Source: CAZNPL01 sp964574815
GTDB lineage: Bacteria > Planctomycetota > Phycisphaerae > UBA1845
Direction: 5' to 3'
Length of the DNA: 64,000 nucleotides
Assembly: GCA_964574815.1 (NCBI GenBank)
Contig: CAZNPL010000027.1
Location: 1-64,000 of the forward strand
In this document: piece after piece, positions 26,170-33,586 of the stretch
Numbering within the stretch: position 1 is the first letter of the stretch
Layout of the letters: each line of letters opens with the position of its first letter
Program-made: the position numbers and the translations under genes
Notes under the pieces: model-generated
Databases searched by the model: none
The model's input: the letters and a program-made list of their open reading frames with translations, nothing else
What the model was told of the DNA's origin: nothing

Positions 26170-28203
26170 TCATTCCTTCCCACCGCTCGACGTACTCGCC
26201 TCACTGCCTTCTCGCGATTCGCCCAACAATTCTGCGACACGCTCCTTGAGCGCTTTGCCTGATAGGTCCTTTGCTGCCAGTTTGCCCTCCCGATTGATCA
26301 CGAATGACTGCGGAATGAATTCGACTCCGCAAGCTTCGGCCGCCTTTGTGGCCCCGCCTTTCGAGCCGAACACCTGCATCCACCCGATTTTCTTGTCGCG
26401 GACGAGTCCCTTGAGCTTTTTTTCATCCTGATCGGAGTCGATGCTGATCCCGATCATCGCGAAGTCGTCTCGCGATCCATACTCCTCGTGCAGCTCCTTC
26501 AATTCGGGCACTTCCGCCAAGCACGGTCCGCACCACGTCGCCCAGAACTCCACCAGCACGACTTTTCCTCGCAAGGAAGAGATCCTCAGCGACCGCTCCT
26601 TAAGCGTGGTTACCTCCAGGTCTGGAAAGGGCTCGCCGACGTTGAGCTTTGACGTCGCCCCACCGGGCACGCCCGACGACGCCAGCTCGATCCGGTGATC
26701 CATCTTCGACGGCGTGATCGGAATACCCGTCATCGATCGATGCCCGGCCGCCTGGACGCTCACCTTGAATTCGTCTTCCGGAAGGTTATCCAGCACGAAA
26801 CGACCGTCCGCCCCCGTGAGCGCCTGGGCACCCAAGGCCGTGTGACCGCGCCACTGACTGGCGAAAACGTGGGCCTGGGCGATCGGCTCGCCATCCTGAT
26901 TCACCACGATCCCGCCGGCCTGATGTGCCGGCCCAAGTTCAAAGTTGACGACTGTCTCCTCGTCAGGCGCAACCGTGATCGGCTTGAGCTGCGGTGCGAA
27001 GCCGTTCAAATAGGTTGTGACGATGGTGTCGCCCGGGCGAGCCCCGCCGATCGAGTATTCGCCTTCGAATCCCGTCCAGGCCCGAGCCGACCCGGATGCA
27101 CCACCGCCCACCGACACGCGCACGCCCTGCATCGGCCGCTCCGTCTCGGCCTCGATCACGCGACCAGTCACCGTGCCGGCGGTTTGCAGCACGAGTCGAT
27201 GGCGAGATCGCTCTTGATCGGCGGGCAAATCCAGGAATCGGTCGAACCCCGAATCCGAGACATAATCGGGATGCGTGACGCGGACGGCTAGCTCGGTCGT
27301 GTCCAACCGGGCCCCGCGAAGCACCGCCTTCCCGTCTTCGCCCGACACCAGCGAGCGATAATCACTGGTCTCCTCGTCGAGGCACTCGATCGTCGCCTCG
27401 GCAATCCCTCGGCCATCGGCATCGACCACTTCCAATTCGACGATGCGCTCCGGGCTGAGCTGGATGCTCAACGGCTCGGCCTCGCGCGTATTCGGTACTT
27501 CGACCTCGGCACGGGCGTAGCCCTCGGAATCGACAACGATTCGCCCACGCCCCGGCACGACCTTCTCGATCTGAAACCGCCCGTCTTTTCCGGTTTTGAC
27601 CTTCCAGGTTCGCCCCAGCACCGTCAGCCGCACCTCGGCGCCTGGTGCCGGCGATTCCTTGAGCTTGTCGGTGACCGCTCCGCTGATCGTAATGGCGCCG
27701 GGAAGAGACAGGTCGATGAAGGGAGGCCAGTCATCCTCGGGTGAAAGCTCCACCGTACGGCGAACCTCCGCATAGCCCTCCTTGCTGAACACGACCTCGT
27801 ATTCGCCCTTGAGCGCTTGATCGTGGGTGATCTTGAAATCGCCGTATTCGTTTGTTTTCGTGGCCGCGACCGGCGCGTCCATGGCGGCGGCATCCGGCGG
27901 CCAGAGCGACACCTCGACCCCCTCGATGCCGCCGCCCAGGCTGTCGAACACCTGTCCTTCGACGACGGTCGGGTTCTCCGCAGCCTGATCCTGATCCGAG
28001 GCGTACCCGACCTGTGCCGAATGGCCCCCGCCGGTGATGACCAACAGAAAAACACAACATCCGACCACGTAGCGCACGCGCGGCTCGCCACCCAAGCACG
28101 GGAGAAAACCTGGACTGCGAATCGCCCGACGGGCATATTTGCGTGACACTTGCGTAAGCACGGGCCGGTCCCGGTCGATTAAACGTGAATCGTTGCTCCT
28201 CAT
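26170..28203 (-). CDS. envelope protein: carboxypeptidase-regulatory repeats fused to a TlpA-type thioredoxin
   Basis: A 677-residue protein. A hydrophobic segment near residues 45-65 (VRYVVGCCVFLLVITGG) is the export signal. Several carboxypeptidase-regulatory-like (Ig-fold) domains follow across ~residues 80-500, marked by VVEGQVFDSLGGGIEGVEVSLW, ISGAVTDKLKESPAPGAEV, GTVTGRVIEAETERPMQGV and ADGRFVLDNLPEDEF. The C-terminal ~150 residues are a TlpA/ResA-like thioredoxin with the WCGPC redox site (VEFWATWCGPC) and IPQSFVINREGKL. Such proteins reduce disulfides or cytochrome maturation partners outside the cytoplasm; the regulatory repeats probably act as spacers or carbohydrate/peptide contacts. 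The start is uncertain: MRSNDSRL at 28203 is used, but a later GTG just before the signal is possible. Divergent from the eight-gene operon. Confidence 0.8.
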   Translation of the reverse strand: MRSNDSRLIDRDRPVLTQVSRKYARRAIRSPGFLPCLGGEPRVRYVVGCCVFLLVITGGGHSAQVGYASDQDQAAENPTVVEGQVFDSLGGGIEGVEVSLWPPDAAAMDAPVAATKTNEYGDFKITHDQALKGEYEVVFSKEGYAEVRRTVELSPEDDWPPFIDLSLPGAITISGAVTDKLKESPAPGAEVRLTVLGRTWKVKTGKDGRFQIEKVVPGRGRIVVDSEGYARAEVEVPNTREAEPLSIQLSPERIVELEVVDADGRGIAEATIECLDEETSDYRSLVSGEDGKAVLRGARLDTTELAVRVTHPDYVSDSGFDRFLDLPADQERSRHRLVLQTAGTVTGRVIEAETERPMQGVRVSVGGGASGSARAWTGFEGEYSIGGARPGDTIVTTYLNGFAPQLKPITVAPDEETVVNFELGPAHQAGGIVVNQDGEPIAQAHVFASQWRGHTALGAQALTGADGRFVLDNLPEDEFKVSVQAAGHRSMTGIPITPSKMDHRIELASSGVPGGATSKLNVGEPFPDLEVTTLKERSLRISSLRGKVVLVEFWATWCGPCLAEVPELKELHEEYGSRDDFAMIGISIDSDQDEKKLKGLVRDKKIGWMQVFGSKGGATKAAEACGVEFIPQSFVINREGKLAAKDLSGKALKERVAELLGESREGSEASTSSGGKE

Positions 28204-28292
28204 GTGTGATTTACGTAGGATAAGGTGGCGGGCCTTCGATTGGCAACGCACAGGGTCCGCCACGGCGAGGCGCGCACCGGAAAGTACCGACG

Positions 28293-29669
28293 ATGACACG
28301 GCTCGAATCCCAGGTTCGCAAAGCCCGACTCCGTCTGGCCGCCAACCAGTGGCTGAACCAGCTCTGTCTCACAGTTTCCCTCAGTGCGGGCATCTTCGCC
28401 GCTCTCGTCCTCTTAACGCGGCTTTTCGACTGGCACTGGCCGCTCGGCATGATTGCCGCCGGCCTGGGCGCCGCCGCCCTTGTCACCTCGATCATCTGGG
28501 CCGTTGCGACCCGGGTAGACCTCGCGACCGCGGCGGCTTCACTCGACGACGCGGCCGGCACCAAGGAACGCATCAGCAGCGGGCTGTACTGCCTTGACTT
28601 GGAAGACCCGTTCGCGCGAGCGGTTGCGGCTGATGCTGAAAGAACCGGAGCGAATCTCACCGTCAGCCGCCACCTTCGCTGGAGCGTGCCGAGTCGCCTG
28701 CCCACGACGTCTGTCCTCATCGTGATCGCTGCCGCGATGTTGTTTCTTCCGACGGGTTTGCTGGCCGGCGAGGAGGAAGAGGGGCAGCAACGCGCCCAAG
28801 CGGTAGAGCGGACCACGGCGCTGATCAAAGAGCGAAGCAAGCAGATCAAGAGCGTGGCCCGCACCAACCCCGAGCTCAAGGTTCTCGCCGAGGAGCTGGA
28901 CAAGCTCGGCGAGCCGCCGGGTGATCGGAAAGCCAAGCCCGGCGAACTGCGTCAGGCCGCCCTGCGAAAGCTCGACAAAATGCAGGACGTGCTCAAACAG
29001 CAGCAAGAAAGCGACAAAGTCAAAAGCGCCGACGAGTTCAAGAAGATGCTCCGCGGTATCAAGCCGCCCAGCCGGACCGATACGCCGGCAAACCGCCTGG
29101 CCAAAGCCCTCTCCTCCGGCGATTTCAAGGCCGCTCGCCAGGAGATCGACAAGATGCGGGAGCAACTGGCCAAGCTGGGCAGCCCTGAAGACGCTGCGAA
29201 GCTCGATCAGATGCAGCGCCAGCTCGACCAGCTTGCGAAACAGATCGAGCAGCTCAGCGACGACAAGCAACTTTCGCAAAAACTCCAGCAGGCGGGCATG
29301 AAGAAGGAAGACGTCGAGCGCATGCTCCGGCAGCTCACCAAGAAAGACCTGGAACAGGTTCGAAAGCAGCTCCAGGAACAGGGCATGAGCCAGACCGAGA
29401 TCGATAAGCTCACCAAACAGCTTCAGAAACAGGCCGGCGCGAATGCGCTGGCGAAACAACTGGGACAAGCGCTCAAGCAGGCCGGCGAGTCCGCCGCGGC
29501 CGGCGCGGCAGGTGATGCCTCGGATCAGCTCGCGCAGGCCGCGAATCAACTCAGTTCGCTCGAGATGCTGGAACAGGAAATGGAACAGATCGAGTCCACA
29601 CTCGCCGATCTGCAGTCGGCAATGAACGATCTCGGCAACGCGTGCCCCAATTGCGGCGGCGGTGGGTGA
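28293..29669 (+). CDS. membrane-anchored coiled-coil protein, ending at an in-frame TGA
   Basis: As written, 458 residues. Two hydrophobic segments lie near residues 25-75 and another at ~135-155 (TTSVLIVIAAAMLFLPTG). About 280 residues of heptad-rich coiled coil follow (QLDQLAKQIEQL, RKQLQEQGMSQTEIDKLTKQ), ending NDLGNACPNCGGGG then TGA (29667-29669). The same frame continues at once with ASCGGTG and 126 more codons, so the first Cys of a second CxxCxGxG motif is replaced by TGA. Layout resembles DUF4175-like proteins that head MoxR/VWA clusters. First gene of a tight operon to 40841; its role is probably in assembling or sensing an envelope complex (inference). Confidence 0.75.
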   Translation: MTRLESQVRKARLRLAANQWLNQLCLTVSLSAGIFAALVLLTRLFDWHWPLGMIAAGLGAAALVTSIIWAVATRVDLATAAASLDDAAGTKERISSGLYCLDLEDPFARAVAADAERTGANLTVSRHLRWSVPSRLPTTSVLIVIAAAMLFLPTGLLAGEEEEGQQRAQAVERTTALIKERSKQIKSVARTNPELKVLAEELDKLGEPPGDRKAKPGELRQAALRKLDKMQDVLKQQQESDKVKSADEFKKMLRGIKPPSRTDTPANRLAKALSSGDFKAARQEIDKMREQLAKLGSPEDAAKLDQMQRQLDQLAKQIEQLSDDKQLSQKLQQAGMKKEDVERMLRQLTKKDLEQVRKQLQEQGMSQTEIDKLTKQLQKQAGANALAKQLGQALKQAGESAAAGAAGDASDQLAQAANQLSSLEMLEQEMEQIESTLADLQSAMNDLGNACPNCGGGG

Positions 29670-30068
29670 GCGTCCTGCGGCGGCACCGGCCGGTCCGGCC
29701 GGGGAGGATTGGGACAATTGGGCCGCGGGCGCGGCGGCATCGCGCCCGAAGAGCAAACGGGCACCGCGTTCGTCAAACGGAAAGACAAGGTTCAAACCGG
29801 GCGCGGTTCGATCATAGGGCAGTACCTCGTTGACGGGGAGCAGGTCAAAGGGGATGAGGCCTCGAGCGTACAGGAGATCGTGACAGCCGCAGAGCACGAC
29901 GCCGCCGACGCGATCAACCGCGCGAGAATCCCCCGTCGTTATCACGGTGCGATCAAAAAGTACTTTTCGGACATCCAACGCCACGTGGGCGTCAACCCCA
30001 ATGCAGATGAGAAAAACGACGCGTCATCGGAAGACGGCGGAGATGGCGAGCCTGACGACCAGGGATGA
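29670..30068 (+). CDS. C-terminal continuation of the coiled-coil protein behind the in-frame TGA
   Basis: This is the same reading frame as the gene that stops at 29669. It runs 132 codons without interruption: a Gly/Arg-rich linker (ASCGGTGRSGRGGLGQLGRG), then a conserved-looking domain with IAPEEQTGTAF, GRGSIIGQYLVDGEQVKG and ARIPRRYHGAIKKYF, ending in an acidic tail. No good independent start exists: the first candidate is a TTG at 29709 without a clear ribosome site. It therefore looks like the natural tail of the preceding protein, reached by reading through TGA or lost by a recent nonsense change. It overlaps the start of the next gene by 26 bp, consistent with an intact operon. A 7-bp perfect hairpin lies at 29686-29702. 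Confidence 0.7.
   Translation, partial: ASCGGTGRSGRGGLGQLGRGRGGIAPEEQTGTAFVKRKDKVQTGRGSIIGQYLVDGEQVKGDEASSVQEIVTAAEHDAADAINRARIPRRYHGAIKKYFSDIQRHVGVNPNADEKNDASSEDGGDGEPDDQG
29686..29702 (+). promoter_or_regulatory. hairpin behind the in-frame TGA (possible bacterial SECIS)
   Basis: CCGGCCG-GTC-CGGCCGG, a perfect 7-bp stem with loop GTC, starts 17 bases after the TGA, and its loop lies 24-26 bases after it. Bacterial SECIS elements are stem-loops just behind the UGA with a G among the first loop bases; this fits loosely. In DNA this GC-rich such hairpins can arise by chance, so the role is a hypothesis. Confidence 0.35.
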
Positions 30069-31128
30069 CGTGAACACAGCACTTCGCCCGCGCGTGTGTG
30101 ATCGCTTCCGCCCTCGTCGGGTAAGTCTCGTGCCCTTCATCACACTTTCGGCGATTACTACATTATTGACCGGCGGCCTGGCCTGTTCGGAATCGCCCGA
30201 TTCCGTCGTCGTTTACTGCAGTGTCGACGAGGCCTTCGCGCGCACCATCTTCGATGAATTCGAGCGCCGAACCGGTCTCCGCGTCGAGCACGTCATCGAC
30301 AGCGAAGCCGGCAAGACAACCGGATTGCTCGCCCGCATCCAGGCCGAAGGCGATCACCCGCGTGCCGACGTCCTGTTCTCCAGCGAGATTTTCGGCACCG
30401 TCGGACTCGCCGAGCAGAACCTCCTCGCACCGTATGATTCCCCCGCGGCATCCGACATCCCCAAGCGGTTTCGTGACCCGCAAAACCGCTGGACCGCCAT
30501 TGGACTGCGCGGGCGCGTGGTGGCTTTCGATCCGCAGCACATCACGAAAGACGAACTGCCCGACCGCTGGGAGGAGTTGGCCGAGCCGGAATGGGCCTCG
30601 CGGCTGGCAGTGGCGAATCCGCTGTTCGGTACGACGCGCGGGCACGTCGCGGCAATGTTCAGCATGTGGGGGCGGGACCGCGCGACCGCTTTTCTCGAAA
30701 GCCTGGACAACAACGAGTCGTTGATCGTGGACAGTAACAGCGCCGCGGTGCGGGCGGTGATCAACGGGCGGGGGGATGTGTGCATGACCGACACCGACGA
30801 CGTCCGCGTGGCGCGCCGCGACGGGGCATCGCTCGATATGAAGTATCTCGACATGGGCGACGGCGGCACGCTCTGGATACCCTCCACCGTTGCCCTTATT
30901 CGTGGGGCGCCTAATCAGGAGAACGGCAAACGCCTCATTGATTTCCTGGTGTCCCCCGACGTGGAAAGGATGCTGGCCGAATCGGAGTCCGGGAACATCC
31001 CCGTGCGATCGGCCCTTCGAGAGAAGCTCGAGCTTACACTCCCACCGGCCTCGACGATCGATTACAGTCTCGTCGCCGCCCGTCTCGACGAAAGCGGGCG
31101 AGCCGTGCGGGACATATTGCTCAAGTGA
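30043..31128 (+). CDS. iron-type ABC transporter substrate-binding lipoprotein
   Basis: A 361-residue solute-binding protein. A signal peptide ends in the lipobox LTGGLAC, so it should be a lipoprotein. The mature start SVVVYCSVDEAFARTIFDEF, the ARIQAEGDHPRADVLFSSE segment and RWTAIGLRGRVVAFDP match the FbpA/FutA family that captures ferric iron. The later VDSNSAAVRAVINGRGDVCMTDTDD also fits. The ATG at 30043 overlaps the upstream frame; a GTG at 30070 behind AGGGATGAC would give a non-overlapping start and may be the true one. The permease follows with a 4-bp overlap. No ATPase gene is present in the window. Confidence 0.85.
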   Translation: MASLTTRDDVNTALRPRVCDRFRPRRVSLVPFITLSAITTLLTGGLACSESPDSVVVYCSVDEAFARTIFDEFERRTGLRVEHVIDSEAGKTTGLLARIQAEGDHPRADVLFSSEIFGTVGLAEQNLLAPYDSPAASDIPKRFRDPQNRWTAIGLRGRVVAFDPQHITKDELPDRWEELAEPEWASRLAVANPLFGTTRGHVAAMFSMWGRDRATAFLESLDNNESLIVDSNSAAVRAVINGRGDVCMTDTDDVRVARRDGASLDMKYLDMGDGGTLWIPSTVALIRGAPNQENGKRLIDFLVSPDVERMLAESESGNIPVRSALREKLELTLPPASTIDYSLVAARLDESGRAVRDILLK

Positions 31129-32690
31129 TCGATCGTCTTTTCGGCAAGCTTTCTCTATCGGCAGGAATCATCGGCGCCCTTCTGGTGCTCGTTTTTCCGG
31201 CCACGGCGCTGATCATCCAGGTTGCGATCAACTGGGACGCTGAGCCTGAACGGCTATGGCCGTCGCCGCGCCAATGGGGCTTGTTCCTGAAGACGATTGC
31301 ACTGGCGTCGGCCGCATCTCTGTCGGCAGTCATTCTCTCTCTTCCCGGCGCCTACGCCATCGGTCGCATCGGGCGGGTGGCCAACGCGCCGCTGCTGGTG
31401 GGGCTTGTCGTTCTTCCATTGATGCTCCCGCCGATGATCTACGCTTTCGGATGGGAGCGACTGCTGGGCGCCCACTGGTCGCGGCATTGGTCGCCTTTGA
31501 TGCGCTGCGTCTGGATCTGGACCTCGTGGGCCTGGCCGATCCCCGCGTTGATTCTCGGAGCGGGCTGGTCGCGGCTGGGGCGCGATGCGTTCGAGGCCGC
31601 GTTGCTGGTCACCTCCGCGCCGTCGGCGTTTATGCGCGTCGTCCTGCCTCTTCTCTCGCGGCATGCGTTCATTGCGCTGCTCATTCTGTTCGTGATCTTC
31701 CTCGGCGAGTACAGCGTACCGCATGCTCAGGGTATCTTCGTGATCGCCAGCGACCTGCTCGACACGGTGTCCTACAGCGAGCGAAGCGCCGCGGTCCTGG
31801 CCGTTGCCCGCGGCACGCTGCCGTCGCTCGCCGTGATCGTCGTGCTGGCCTGGCTGCTAAAACGATGGCGACGCGGTGCGCTGAGCGACGTCGAGCACGG
31901 CGGACGAATCGAGTCCTCACGGCCGCCGTTTCTTCTCACGGCCTTGGTTCTCGCAGTCGTCGGCGTTACCGCCCTTCTACCCCTCGCGGTCATCGCATGG
32001 CGAGGCACACTGATCTCCGACTTGGCCGAGGCACTACGCACGTATTCGCCCGAACTGTTCGCAACGTTGTATATTTGCCTGGCCGTCGGCCTCGTCACAG
32101 CGCTGGTGGGCCTGTCGATTGCCAACGCCCGGCGGGTCCGCGGCCTCGCCGTCACGCTGGCGATCGCCTGCGGAGTGGTGCCCGGAGCAGCGGTTGGTCA
32201 GGCTGTCCTGTCAGCCTATCAGCCGGCGACCAGCGTCCACTCGCTTCCTCCTTTCGCCGACCTGAGCGGCTGGATTTACGATCATTGGCCCATTGTCGTC
32301 ATCGGCCTGTCGGCGCGATTTGCGTGGCTGGGTGCGTTGGTGGGTTGGCTCGCCCGGGCGTCAATTCCCTTGTCCCTACTCGAGCAGGCCCGGGTCGACG
32401 GACTCTCAGGCCGATCCGGAGAGATCAACTTGCAGATCGGGTACCAATGGCCGGCGCTGCTGTCCGGTGCGTTCCTGGCCGCGGCGATGTCCATGGCGGA
32501 ATTGTCGGTGGTCTCGATCGTGCGGGTTCCGTACCCCAACATGGTGGCTATGATCCTGATAGAGAAATTCCATCGGTTCGAAACGGGAATGCTGTCCGCC
32601 CTGAGCCTGCTGTTGGTGGCGAGTGTGCTGCCCGGCGCTATACTGATGTTCGTGGCCCTGCGACGGCGGGATCGATCATGCGAACTGTGA
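31125..32690 (+). CDS. ABC transporter permease, iron (FbpB) type
   Basis: A 521-residue integral membrane protein with about twelve helices arranged in two homologous halves, each a binding-protein-dependent permease domain. The cytoplasmic coupling loop is seen as EAALLVTSAPSAFMRVVLPLL in the first half and EQARVDGLSGRSGEINLQI in the second; the second is weak against the EAA consensus. This two-half architecture is typical of FbpB-like ferric iron permeases. It begins with GTG overlapping the stop of the binding-protein gene (GTGA), so the two are translationally coupled. The ATP-binding subunit must be supplied from elsewhere. Confidence 0.88.
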   Translation: MIDRLFGKLSLSAGIIGALLVLVFPATALIIQVAINWDAEPERLWPSPRQWGLFLKTIALASAASLSAVILSLPGAYAIGRIGRVANAPLLVGLVVLPLMLPPMIYAFGWERLLGAHWSRHWSPLMRCVWIWTSWAWPIPALILGAGWSRLGRDAFEAALLVTSAPSAFMRVVLPLLSRHAFIALLILFVIFLGEYSVPHAQGIFVIASDLLDTVSYSERSAAVLAVARGTLPSLAVIVVLAWLLKRWRRGALSDVEHGGRIESSRPPFLLTALVLAVVGVTALLPLAVIAWRGTLISDLAEALRTYSPELFATLYICLAVGLVTALVGLSIANARRVRGLAVTLAIACGVVPGAAVGQAVLSAYQPATSVHSLPPFADLSGWIYDHWPIVVIGLSARFAWLGALVGWLARASIPLSLLEQARVDGLSGRSGEINLQIGYQWPALLSGAFLAAAMSMAELSVVSIVRVPYPNMVAMILIEKFHRFETGMLSALSLLLVASVLPGAILMFVALRRRDRSCEL

Positions 32691-33586
32691 TTGCGATCGT
32701 GACGCTGCTCCCAATGCTTGGTGGATGCGAGCCGCCGCCGCTGTCACCCAATAACGTGACGAAAGTCTTCGGCGAGGCCGGTCGCGGTCCCGGGGCTTTT
32801 GCCTATGCTCGCGCCATCGCCGAAGCGCCCGACGGCAAGATCTACATCGTGGACAAGAGTGCCCGCGTGCAGCGTTTCGATGCGTCGGGCGAGTTCGAGC
32901 TTCTCTGGACCATGCCCGACTACGCCGCCGGCAAGCCCGTCGGACTTTCGATCCACCCCGACGGCCGGGTCGTCATCGCCGACACCCACTACAGTCGCGT
33001 CATTGTGTTCGATCCGGAGGGCAAGGAACTGGCACGCTTCGGCGAACACGGAACGGGCGATGGGCAGTTCATCTGGCCGACCGACGTGGCGTTTGATGAC
33101 GCGGGCAATCTGTACGTCGGCGAGTACAACGGCAACGATCGAATCACCAAGTGGTCGCCGGACTATGAGTTCGTCGAGGTGATCGTCTCGGGAGAGGTGA
33201 ACGGCCAACCGATGCGCCGACCCGCGGGACTCGTCATCGATGAGGACCAGACCCTTTGGGTGGCCGACGCCTGCAACCATCGCATACTCCGTTTCGATCT
33301 GAGCGGGCGCCTGCTGCTGGAGTTCGGCGAAATGGGTCGTGAACCGGGCCGGCTCCGTTATCCGTATGACCTCGATATCGACTCGGACGGGAACCTGCTC
33401 GTGTGCGAGTACGGCAACAACCGCTTGCAGTGGTTCGACCGCACCGGCCGGTCGCTGCGCGTCTGGGGATCGGCCGGCCGGGAGATCGGACAACTCAACT
33501 CGCCCTGGGGCGCGGTCGCATCGTCAGACGGCCCGGTCTTCGTGCTCGATTCCCTCAACGCCCGAGTGCAGGTGATCGGATCGTGA
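32678..33586 (+). CDS. NHL-repeat lipoprotein
   Basis: A 302-residue exported beta-propeller. The N-terminus MRTVIAIVTLLPMLGGC is a lipoprotein signal ending in LGGC. NHL repeats follow: GPGAFAYARAIAEAPDGKIY, VGLSIHPDGRVVIADTHYSR, GQFIWPTDVAFDDAGNLYV, RPAGLVIDEDQTLWVADACN, RLRYPYDLDIDSDGNLLVCE and QLNSPWGAVASSDGPVFV, giving about six blades. NHL propellers mostly bind proteins or ligands. The ATG at 32678 overlaps the permease by 13 bp; a much longer frame from 31256 is only a shadow of the permease. Its place between transport and VWA genes suggests it belongs to the same envelope complex, but this is inference. Confidence 0.85.
   Translation: MRTVIAIVTLLPMLGGCEPPPLSPNNVTKVFGEAGRGPGAFAYARAIAEAPDGKIYIVDKSARVQRFDASGEFELLWTMPDYAAGKPVGLSIHPDGRVVIADTHYSRVIVFDPEGKELARFGEHGTGDGQFIWPTDVAFDDAGNLYVGEYNGNDRITKWSPDYEFVEVIVSGEVNGQPMRRPAGLVIDEDQTLWVADACNHRILRFDLSGRLLLEFGEMGREPGRLRYPYDLDIDSDGNLLVCEYGNNRLQWFDRTGRSLRVWGSAGREIGQLNSPWGAVASSDGPVFVLDSLNARVQVIGS

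Noticed and set aside
28293..30068. Genome-wide reassignment of TGA as a sense codon
   Set aside because: Many genes here, such as purF and the sugar transferase, end properly at TGA, so only local recoding or mutation can explain the in-frame TGA.
30043..32690. Complete ABC importer
   Set aside because: No ATP-binding subunit with Walker A and LSGGQ signature is encoded anywhere in the window.
31256..33586. 776-codon frame that appears to fuse a long N-terminus to the NHL protein
   Set aside because: The first 474 codons are the +1 shadow of the permease; the lipoprotein signal at 32678 marks the true start.
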